8,529 bases of DNA from Bacteroidota bacterium. GTDB lineage: Bacteria > Bacteroidota > Bacteroidia > Chitinophagales > Chitinophagaceae. This document shows positions 1-5,677 of the stretch, in pieces. The translations under genes were made by a program, and so were the position numbers. The stretch spans positions 1 to 8,529 of the forward strand of contig JAEYVW010000459.1 of NCBI GenBank assembly GCA_023429365.1, read 5' to 3'. The notes beneath the pieces were generated by a model, which saw only the letters and a program-made list of their open reading frames with translations, had not been told where the DNA came from and did no database searches. Numbering within the stretch: position 1 is the stretch's first letter; each line of letters begins with the position of its first letter.

Positions 1-962
1 ACACAAATATTGTTGATATCGAGATTGAACAGGATCATCTCCGATTTTTCAGTCTTGGGAAATGCAACACTCAGTACCGTATACAGGCATCGGCCTTCCT
101 GGTCACCATTAAAAGCAACTCCGGGAATATTTTTGCGTAGCTGCTCTGCCATATATGTCTTAATAGACTGAATATACTGGCTGTCTTTTTCATAATTGGC
201 CATCGCCAGTTCCAGTGCTTTGGCAAAACCAACAATTCCATAAAGGTTCTCAGTGCCGGCCCGCATGTTCCGCTCCTGTCCACCGCCGAAAATGAATGGC
301 TTCACTTTCACATTATCATTTACATACAAAAGCCCTACTCCTTTTGGTCCATGAAACTTATGCCCTGCCGCAGAAATGAAATGCACGGCTGACTTTCGTA
401 GGTCTAGCGGGTAATGCCCCACTGTCTGCACGCAGTCGGAATGAAAGATCGCCTGGTATTTTTTACAAAGCTCGCCAACCGCGTCTATGTCAAGAATATT
501 ACCTATCTCATTATTCGCATGCATGAGGCTCACCAGGCAACGCTCCTTTTGCGAAGCCAGTTGATGTTCGAGGTCTTCTAAGTCTACATGCCCGTTTTGT
601 TTCAGCTTTACATAACTATAACTCACTTCACCGCAACCATAATGCTCTACCGTATGCAAAACTGCGTGATGCTCGATCGGTGAAGAAATGATATGCTTAC
701 ACCCCAGGTCGCGGATGGCAGATAGAATGGCCGTATTATTACTTTCGGTGCCGCCACTGGTAAAAAAGATCTCACCTGGATGGGCGTTCAGGAGTTTCGC
801 GACAGATTTTCTTGCTGTTTCAATCGCAAGTCGCGATTCACGTCCATAAGAATAGATCGAAGAGGGATTTCCAAATTGTGTGGTCATGTAAGGCAGCATC
901 GCATCCAACACCTCCTTATCCAAAGCTGTGGTTGCGGCGTTATCGAAATAGATCCTTTTCAT
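1..962 (-). CDS. Cysteine desulfurase, IscS/NifS-type (class V aminotransferase), 3' end missing
   Basis: PLP enzyme that takes sulfur from L-cysteine as an enzyme persulfide, releasing alanine, for Fe-S cluster and thiolation pathways in the cytoplasm. Translating the minus strand from the ATG at 962-960 gives 320 full codons with no stop. The start MKRIYFDNAATT is the family signature; FTSGGTESNN (67-76) binds the cofactor phosphate; His98 in SPIEHHA is the likely ring-stacking His; SDCVQTVG (175-182) carries the PLP-contacting Asp and Gln; AAGHKFHGPKG holds the Schiff-base Lys202. GGGQERNMRAGTEN follows. The window stops just before the expected SGGSAC-type loop, so the catalytic Cys is not visible; about 60 residues should be missing. 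The spacing fits group I (IscS/NifS) rather than SufS. No isc or suf partners are visible, so the dedicated pathway is unknown. A -7 box lies 6 nt before the ATG. It is codirectional with glmM but separated from it by 222 bp. Confidence 0.95.
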   Translation of the reverse strand, partial: MKRIYFDNAATTALDKEVLDAMLPYMTTQFGNPSSIYSYGRESRLAIETARKSVAKLLNAHPGEIFFTSGGTESNNTAILSAIRDLGCKHIISSPIEHHAVLHTVEHYGCGEVSYSYVKLKQNGHVDLEDLEHQLASQKERCLVSLMHANNEIGNILDIDAVGELCKKYQAIFHSDCVQTVGHYPLDLRKSAVHFISAAGHKFHGPKGVGLLYVNDNVKVKPFIFGGGQERNMRAGTENLYGIVGFAKALELAMANYEKDSQYIQSIKTYMAEQLRKNIPGVAFNGDQEGRCLYTVLSVAFPKTEKSEMILFNLDINNIC

Positions 963-968
963 AGCGCG

Positions 969-976
969 CAAAGATA
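969..976 (-). promoter_or_regulatory. -7 promoter element of the cysteine desulfurase gene
   Basis: On the minus strand this reads TATCTTTG, an exact match to the Bacteroidota -7 consensus TAnnTTTG. Only 6 nt (CGCGCT) separate it from the ATG, so transcription would begin at or within a few bases of the start codon. No TTG-like -33 element stands out at the usual distance; that region instead holds GGGAGTC/GGGAGCC (995-1008) and, just beyond, the 7-bp array. Confidence 0.6.
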
Positions 977-1011
977 GTAGATTAGTCGGTAGACGGGAGT
1001 CGGGAGCCAGC

Positions 1012-1060
1012 ACTGGATACTGGATACTGGATACTGGATACTGGATACTGGATACTAGAT
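1012..1060. repeat. 7-bp tandem repeat, unit ACTGGAT, six exact copies plus one variant
   Basis: Six perfect head-to-tail copies of ACTGGAT (ATCCAGT on the minus strand) are followed by one variant, ACTAGAT, with no interruptions. A second weak heptamer pair, GGGAGTC then GGGAGCC, lies at 995-1008, three bases before it. The array starts about 36 bp upstream of the cysteine desulfurase -7 box, so copy-number changes would alter the DNA just upstream of that promoter and not any reading frame. No dyad symmetry is seen within the unit. Confidence 0.95.
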
Positions 1061-1070
1061 TCGTAGCTAA

Positions 1071-1187
1071 TTCAATTTTCAAGCTTTCAAATTTTCACAA
1101 TTCCACATCTTCACATTTTCACATTTGCTCCCCTCATTTTCAAATTCTCACATTTCCACATCTCCACATTTGCCTCCCACATTTTCA
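1071..1187. repeat. Degenerate pyrimidine-rich short repeat, units near TTTCACAT / TTCCACATCT
   Basis: This strand is almost free of G and made of variants of TTTCACATT, TTCCACATCT and TTTTCAAATT at about 7-10 base periods; the minus strand is correspondingly purine-rich (GAAAATGTG, GATGTGGAA). A larger imperfect duplication is also visible: a block from 1101 (TTCCACATCT ... CACATTTGCTCCC ... CATTTTCA) recurs from 1154 (TTCCACATCTCCACATTTG ... CCTCCCACATTTTCA). The array continues into the stop codon of glmM (TCA at 1185-1187 on this strand). No reading frame of useful length is present. It occupies the place where a glmM terminator would be expected, and no GC-rich hairpin with a U-run is seen. 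Confidence 0.8.
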
Positions 1188-2585
1188 TATGAATTCTCGA
1201 ATGTCCTGCATCAGCCTGGTTGCAATATTGTTTGCCTTTGACTCAAAGTCACTTTCGGAGTAGATGCGAATGATAGGTTCTGTGTTGGATGTACGCAGGT
1301 GCACCCAGTCATTGTCAAATTCTATTTTTAGGCCGTCGTCGGTATTGACGGGCTGGTTTTTGTATTTCGTCCTGATCTTATCAAAAATGGATCTGACATC
1401 GATTCCATCCTGGAGCTCCATTTTCTTTTTGGCGATAAAATAATCAGGGTATTGGGCACGCAGGGAGCGCATACCATTTTTATGATTGGCAAGATGACTC
1501 AAAAATAAGCCGATGCCAATCAGGGCATCGCGGCCATAGTGAAAGTCAGGTACGATAATGCCGCCGTTTCCTTCACCTCCGATTACGGCATTCACTTCCT
1601 TCATTTTCTTCACCACATTTACTTCACCCACCGCCGATGGGAAATATTCTCCGCCGTTTTTAATCGTTATTTCTTTCAATGCCTTGGTACTGCTCATATT
1701 GCTCACCGTATTGCCAGCGCCTGCCGATGGATCAAGTTTCCGCTGGCTCAGTACATAATCTGCCACAGCCACCAGTGTGTACTCTTCCCCAAACATGCTG
1801 CCGTCTTCATTTACAAAGCAAAGCCGGTCAACATCCGGGTCCACAGCAATGCCCAGGTCAGCTTTTTGCTTCACCACTTCGGCACTCAGCTGCACCAGGT
1901 TTTCGGGTAAGGGTTCAGGATTATGAGCGAACCGACCGGTAATATCCCCGTTCAGCAGGATAATATTCTTTACACCAAGTGCTTTGAGCAGTGCGGGAAC
2001 AAATGTGGCGCCAGTTGAATTCACGGCATCAACCACTATTTTCAGATTCTTATTAGCAATGGCTTTGGCATGCACCAGTGGGTAAGCCAGGACTGCATCT
2101 ATATGTTTTTGGAGATAACTGTCATTCATCTCCAGTTTACCAAGTTTATCAACGGTGCTGAAATTTAAATCGTCCGAACTGGCGAGTTTCAGTACCCGGG
2201 CACCAATCTCGGCAGAAATGAACTCACCATCGCTATTCAACAGCTTGAGAGCATTCCACTCGCGGGGGTTATGGCTGGCAGTAATAATTATACCAGCACT
2301 GGCCTTTTCCATCGGAACGGCCAGTTCAACTGTAGGCGTGGTTGAAAGTCCAAGGTCTACTACATCTATACCTAGACCTGTGAGCGTACTCACCACCAGG
2401 TCGCGTACCATGGTTCCACTGATACGGCCATCGCGACCAACCACAACCTTTGGGCTGGGGTCGTTCTCTGCTACGATACTGCCATACGCGGCGGTGAATT
2501 TCACTATATCAAGTGGAGTCAGGTTTTCGCCGGCTTTGCCACCAATTGTACCTCTAATGCCTGAAATGCTCTTAATTAATGCCAC
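1185..2585 (-). CDS. glmM: Phosphoglucosamine mutase (alpha-D-phosphohexomutase family)
   Basis: Interconverts glucosamine-6-phosphate and glucosamine-1-phosphate, feeding UDP-GlcNAc synthesis for peptidoglycan and lipid A. The 466 residues match the usual length of about 450-470. Family motifs appear in order: ITASHNP (101-107) with the phosphorylated Ser104; the Mg-binding loop DPDVDR (249-254); the sugar-recognition loop GEGNGG (337-342); and the phosphate-binding loop RTSNTEPIIR (431-440). The start codon is GTG: reading upstream in frame gives GTT, TTT, then TAG, so no earlier start is possible, and MALIKSISGIRG is the expected N-terminus. The GEGNGG and RTSNTEP forms are also found in phosphomannomutase or phosphoglucomutase relatives, so the exact sugar is inferred. 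The gene is divergent from the methyltransferase, with a leader of roughly 125 nt from a -7 box at 2716-2723. Its stop codon merges into the pyrimidine-rich repeat downstream. Confidence 0.9.
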   Translation of the reverse strand: MALIKSISGIRGTIGGKAGENLTPLDIVKFTAAYGSIVAENDPSPKVVVGRDGRISGTMVRDLVVSTLTGLGIDVVDLGLSTTPTVELAVPMEKASAGIIITASHNPREWNALKLLNSDGEFISAEIGARVLKLASSDDLNFSTVDKLGKLEMNDSYLQKHIDAVLAYPLVHAKAIANKNLKIVVDAVNSTGATFVPALLKALGVKNIILLNGDITGRFAHNPEPLPENLVQLSAEVVKQKADLGIAVDPDVDRLCFVNEDGSMFGEEYTLVAVADYVLSQRKLDPSAGAGNTVSNMSSTKALKEITIKNGGEYFPSAVGEVNVVKKMKEVNAVIGGEGNGGIIVPDFHYGRDALIGIGLFLSHLANHKNGMRSLRAQYPDYFIAKKKMELQDGIDVRSIFDKIRTKYKNQPVNTDDGLKIEFDNDWVHLRTSNTEPIIRIYSESDFESKANNIATRLMQDIREFI

Positions 2586-2682
2586 AACAAACTATTTGAA
2601 ATGTTTGATACGCCTGCCTTGCTCCTTACGAGATAACCGGGCCGACAAGATTACTGGTTGTCCTGGGATTGGATATGTGTAG

Positions 2683-2703
2683 ATCTTTCAGGGATAGAAA
2701 GAT
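2683..2703 (-). other. Hairpin in the glmM leader
   Basis: ATCTTTC (2683-2689) and GAAAGAT (2697-2703) are perfect inverted copies around a 7-base loop. One G-U wobble and one A-U pair could extend the stem outward. It lies about 13 bases downstream of the glmM -7 box, so it would form near the 5' end of the leader RNA. It could be an mRNA-stabilising stem or a DNA operator. I recognise no riboswitch class, and the glmS ribozyme is not expected here. Confidence 0.4.
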
Positions 2704-2715
2704 TTCACCGGGCGA

Positions 2716-2723
2716 CAAAAATA
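2716..2723 (-). promoter_or_regulatory. Candidate -7 promoter element of glmM
   Basis: The minus strand reads TATTTTTG, an exact TAnnTTTG match, placed 130 bp upstream of the GTG start. No CAA (TTG on the minus strand) is found at the usual -33 distance, which lowers confidence. It lies back to back with the methyltransferase -7 box at 2755-2762, with only 31 bp between them, so the two polymerase footprints would overlap. Confidence 0.45.
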
Positions 2724-2754
2724 CGATTTAAGCGGCAGAAAATTAAAGCATCCT

Positions 2755-2762
2755 TACATTTG
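2755..2762 (+). promoter_or_regulatory. -7 promoter element of the methyltransferase gene
   Basis: TACATTTG matches TAnnTTTG exactly and ends 13 nt before the ATG at 2776, so the predicted leader is only a few bases long. There is no Shine-Dalgarno sequence. No clear -33 TTG is present; the nearest T-run is at 2727-2729. Confidence 0.6.
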
Positions 2763-2763
2763 T

Positions 2764-2774
2764 GCAAACGTTTC
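2764..2774. promoter_or_regulatory. Palindrome with LacI/GalR-type operator core
   Basis: GCAAACGTTTC contains the perfect 8-bp palindrome AAACGTTT (2766-2773) with a central CpG, as in LacI/GalR-family operators (the PurR box core is GCAAACGTTT). The left half (GC) fits the longer consensus and the right half (CA) does not. It lies between the -7 box and the ATG, where a bound repressor would block initiation. An 8-bp palindrome can arise by chance and no regulator gene is in view. Confidence 0.35.
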
Positions 2775-2775
2775 A

Positions 2776-3582
2776 ATGAAACCCCAACCCTGGTACAAAG
2801 ACTGGTTCAGTTCTCCATTTTATAATAAGCTTTACGAAGAACAGGAGGGCGAACTGGTCGAAACCTTTATTGATCAGCTTGTTCAATACCTGAAGCCTGC
2901 AGTCGATAGCTTCGCGCTTGATACCGCCTGCGGACAGGGGCAGGTTTGCCGAAAACTCTCATCCCTGGGTTTTAACACTACCGGTGTTGACAATACCCCC
3001 AGCCAGGTTGAGTACGCCAGGCATTATGAATCGCCAAAACTCTCCTTTTTTGAACACGATATGCGATTACCGCTAAACGGGAATTATTTTCATTACGCTT
3101 TCAACCTTTTTAACAGGTTTGGTTATTTCCGGAGCCGGCGTGAACACGACAACTTTATCAGGACTACAGCTACATCTCTGCGTCCAGGTGGTATACTGGT
3201 GATCGACTATTTCAACGCACATTATATAAAGGATAAAATTCCGCCCGCTGAAACCAAAAAAGTCGGCGACACACAGTATGAAATCCAGCAATGGAATGAT
3301 GAAACCTATTTTTATAAGAATATAAAGATCAGCGGTCCTGCCCTGACAGCACCTGCTATTTTCACCGAACAATACTTCAGGTTTTCACTGGGCGATTTTA
3401 CTGAAATGCTCGCTTACCAGGGTTTGCAGGTGCAGGAGGTATTTGGCGATTACCAACTCAGTCCCTACGATCTTCAAAAATCGCCGCGGTTAATTATTGT
3501 AGCCATCAAAACTGATCGTAAACCCACCGATAAGGATAAAAGACTCTATAGCGATGGCCGTCGAACCGACGCCCTAACCTAA
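2776..3582 (+). CDS. Class I SAM-dependent methyltransferase
   Basis: Predicted cytoplasmic methyltransferase of 268 residues; the substrate is unknown. The N-terminus WYKDWFSSPFYNKLY (6-20) resembles the WF-SP-YY-LY lead-in of a Bacteroidota methyltransferase group. Motif I is ALDTACGQG (47-55), the SAM glycine loop, with Thr-Ala-Cys where Leu-Ala-Cys is commoner. Asp72 in GVDNTPSQ should contact the SAM ribose; EHDMRLPL (93-100) follows; NLFNRFGYF (110-118) is the motif IV region; LRPGGILVIDYFN is the post-motif region. The last roughly 25 residues, rich in Lys, Arg and Asp (TDRKPTDKDKR...), go beyond the fold and end at the edge of the hexamer repeat. The ATG at 2776 is supported by the -7 box 13 nt upstream. 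It stands alone: divergent from glmM and convergent with the sulfatase-fold gene, 49 bp away. Small-molecule, rRNA or protein methylation are all possible. Confidence 0.88.
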   Translation: MKPQPWYKDWFSSPFYNKLYEEQEGELVETFIDQLVQYLKPAVDSFALDTACGQGQVCRKLSSLGFNTTGVDNTPSQVEYARHYESPKLSFFEHDMRLPLNGNYFHYAFNLFNRFGYFRSRREHDNFIRTTATSLRPGGILVIDYFNAHYIKDKIPPAETKKVGDTQYEIQQWNDETYFYKNIKISGPALTAPAIFTEQYFRFSLGDFTEMLAYQGLQVQEVFGDYQLSPYDLQKSPRLIIVAIKTDRKPTDKDKRLYSDGRRTDALT

Positions 3583-3589
3583 ATATCTC

Positions 3590-3625
3590 TCAACCTCAAC
3601 CTTAACCTTAACCTCAACCTCAACC
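3590..3625. repeat. 6-bp tandem repeat, unit TYAACC, six copies
   Basis: Six uninterrupted hexamers occur in the order TCAACC, TCAACC, TTAACC, TTAACC, TCAACC, TCAACC, a symmetric arrangement of two variants. They fill most of the 49-bp gap between two convergent stop codons. The last codons of the methyltransferase (CTA ACC TAA, 3574-3582) resemble the unit, so the array may once have reached into the gene end. No hairpin terminator is seen in this gap. Confidence 0.92.
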
Positions 3626-3631
3626 TAAAAT

Positions 3632-5605
3632 CTAATCACTCTGGTTATTCATCAACATATACCTGGCCGTTTCAAAAAAAGCGGAAGTAAATTCTGATAG
3701 CCGAGTACGTATCGAGTCGCGCTGCGTCCGGTTATAACGGTATGCACTATCTCTTACTGCTACCATTTTCTCTTCGGGAAAATTCAGGTTTTTGATATAA
3801 TAGAAATCATCGGTAACCATCCCGATCTTCCCTGCCGTATTAGTGATAAAGGCATAGTTATATTTTTTCGCGGGATCCAGAAGATCGCGGCCAAGTGTGG
3901 TATTAGTATACGGCTGTTGCAGCATCCCGGCGATCGTGGGCAGCACATCGATCTGTGACACTACTTCGGTTCGCTTTTGTGGTTGTAAAATATAGGGCGC
4001 ATAAAATAATAAAGGCACATGTTCATCGGTTAGGCGCTGGTTGGTCCAGGCAGGCGGATACATCGCTTCCGCATTACCCGCCACTCCATGATCGCCTACA
4101 AATACAAAAATGGTATTATGAAAATAATCCTCCCGTTGCGCGGCTTCCAGAAATTTCCTGAAACAATAGTCAGAGTAACGGAATGTGTTGTACTCATCGA
4201 GGGATTCAAATCCATATTTGATCAGCTCTTCCTCTGGAATAACCGACCGCACAAAATCCGTGTCTCGCGGTGGGATCATGTAAGGTCGGTGGTTGTTGGA
4301 TGTTTGGATAATGGCAAAAAAAGGTTTTCTCTTTTCCCGGAAAACCTTGTTGGCTTCCAGGAAAAGATCCTTATCACTAATACCCCACACATTTACCCTG
4401 GGCGATTTAAAACTGTCCTCAGTGTGCATATGCAGGTCATTGATATTATCCAGCAGACCGTGGAAATTGTTGAACTCAGGGCTTCCGCCTAAAAAATAAT
4501 GTTTATCATACCCCTCGAAATTATCGATGATGGTGTGTTGTTTGATCGCAAGCGGATTACGGGTTGAGAATTTAAACAACTGCGCGTCCGGAATTCCGGT
4601 GATCAGCGCAAACAACCCTCTTGCCGTTGAAAAATGCGGCGTAAAGCAACGCTCGAAAAATATCCCGTTGCGGCTTAATGAATCAAAGAACGGAGTTGTA
4701 TTGAGCGGGTTTCCACTCATACTGCTTTTGTACATGCTGAAGGATTCGCACATCACCAGTACAATATTGGGGCGGCTCTCCAGGGCGGCACTACCAGGCG
4801 AAACATTCCGGCGGTAGGAGAAATTCGATTTATCAGGCAGCTGCATCCACTCAGCCATTAACGGAAATGCTTCGCGTGCCTTTTGCTCGTTGAACTCCGG
4901 CTTACGAAGTTTTAATGTTGCAAAAAAATTCTGCAATGGGTTAAGCGCGAGGTACGACTTAAAACTATCCTCAAAAACAAAACATTGCCTCCAACTTAAT
5001 GGCGTGAGAGCAACACGGCCGTACACCATCAGGCCGAGGACCACAGCCGCAAATACGAAGTATTTTCTGCGATACGGTATCTTCAGTCCGTCAGTACTTG
5101 CGATCACCCGCCAATGACTTTTGCGATACATCCAGCGAAAGAAAAGGACAGAGATCAGTAAACCCAGCACCATCCAAAACAAAGGATAGGTCTGCCACAT
5201 CATCATCAATGAAATACCAGGATCTTCTACAAAATTCATCGCCCCTGCGTCTAGCCGGGTTTGGTTATAGGAGAAGCTGCCGAAATCGGCGGCAAAAAAG
5301 AAAAAAACGATAAAGGTTATTACGGCCAGATACCAGGTCCACCACTTTTTATTGCGCGCCGAATAAAACGGTGAGAGTCGTGGTGTCATGCTCATCAAAA
5401 CGATCGGTAATAGTATGATGGCGATCCAGCGCAGGTCAAACTGAACGCCCATCAGGAAGGATGGCAGCAGGTCTGTGAATGAAAATCCCCGGGGCTTAAA
5501 GGCAAAATAGGTTGCCAGCCTGAAAAGGGTAAAGATCAGCAGGAAGATCAGGAAGAGATTGATCACCCATAAAATCGTCTTTGGTATTTTGTACCTTCTA
5601 AGCAT
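3632..5605 (-). CDS. LTA synthase family membrane protein (alkaline phosphatase/sulfatase fold)
   Basis: A 657-residue inner-membrane protein with five predicted helices (about 11-33, 48-72, 90-107, 138-157, 182-200), then a large periplasmic catalytic domain from about 278. This matches LtaS, OpgB and related phosphoglycerol or phosphoethanolamine transferases. Candidate catalytic residues: Glu287 in VMCESFS (metal ligand); Thr327 in HFSTARG (nucleophile, LtaS Thr300 equivalent); Trp407-Gly408 in VWGISDKD; His439 in SNNHRPY; Asp505-His506 in VGDHG; and His529 in DEHVPLL. All key metal-site positions seem present, so it should be active. Bacteroidota have no Gram-positive teichoic acid, so the acceptor is unknown: lipid A, a glycan, a lipid, or a sulfate ester are possibilities. 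It is divergent from the PAP2 gene and convergent with the methyltransferase. The ATG at 5605 immediately precedes a basic N-terminus (MLRRYK) and the first helix. Confidence 0.88.
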   Translation of the reverse strand: MLRRYKIPKTILWVINLFLIFLLIFTLFRLATYFAFKPRGFSFTDLLPSFLMGVQFDLRWIAIILLPIVLMSMTPRLSPFYSARNKKWWTWYLAVITFIVFFFFAADFGSFSYNQTRLDAGAMNFVEDPGISLMMMWQTYPLFWMVLGLLISVLFFRWMYRKSHWRVIASTDGLKIPYRRKYFVFAAVVLGLMVYGRVALTPLSWRQCFVFEDSFKSYLALNPLQNFFATLKLRKPEFNEQKAREAFPLMAEWMQLPDKSNFSYRRNVSPGSAALESRPNIVLVMCESFSMYKSSMSGNPLNTTPFFDSLSRNGIFFERCFTPHFSTARGLFALITGIPDAQLFKFSTRNPLAIKQHTIIDNFEGYDKHYFLGGSPEFNNFHGLLDNINDLHMHTEDSFKSPRVNVWGISDKDLFLEANKVFREKRKPFFAIIQTSNNHRPYMIPPRDTDFVRSVIPEEELIKYGFESLDEYNTFRYSDYCFRKFLEAAQREDYFHNTIFVFVGDHGVAGNAEAMYPPAWTNQRLTDEHVPLLFYAPYILQPQKRTEVVSQIDVLPTIAGMLQQPYTNTTLGRDLLDPAKKYNYAFITNTAGKIGMVTDDFYYIKNLNFPEEKMVAVRDSAYRYNRTQRDSIRTRLSEFTSAFFETARYMLMNNQSD

Positions 5606-5615
5606 CTGGCAGGAA

Positions 5616-5646
5616 TAATACTATATCAATTTTGAATGACTGCAAA
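5616..5646 (-). promoter_or_regulatory. Possible promoter of the LTA-synthase-like gene
   Basis: On the minus strand a TTTG (5643-5646) is followed after 19 bases by TAGTATTA (5616-5623), a partial match to the -33/-7 pair TTTG-N19-TAnnTTTG. The -7 half has two mismatches. It would overlap the 5' side of the PAP2 promoter on the opposite strand. Confidence 0.3.
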
Positions 5647-5664
5647 GCAAATTAATTTTAACGG

Positions 5665-5672
5665 TATTTTTG
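5665..5672 (+). promoter_or_regulatory. -7 promoter element of the PAP2-CNNM operon; decides the PAP2 start
   Basis: TATTTTTG matches TAnnTTTG exactly and ends 5 nt before the ATG at 5678. It lies downstream of the in-frame ATG at 5636, so a transcript from here could not include that earlier start. This makes 5678 the better start. No TTG is found at the usual -33 spacing. Confidence 0.55.
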
Positions 5673-5677
5673 CCAGC

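Noticed and set aside
71..283. Small minus-strand frame inside the cysteine desulfurase gene
   Set aside because: It is in another frame of a gene whose motifs are intact throughout.
1012..1060. CRISPR array
   Set aside because: The 7-bp units are contiguous with no spacers, and no cas gene is present.
2155..2682. 175-codon plus-strand frame over the glmM 5' end
   Set aside because: Antisense shadow of glmM, low-complexity Ser/Thr/Pro-rich translation, no recognisable domain.
2586..2715. glmS-type ribozyme or known riboswitch in the glmM leader
   Set aside because: Only a simple 7-bp stem is visible; no conserved riboswitch core could be recognised.
3590..3625. Telomere-like end or chromosome terminus
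   Set aside because: TTAACC/TCAACC only superficially resembles telomeric repeats; it is six copies long and lies between intact genes.
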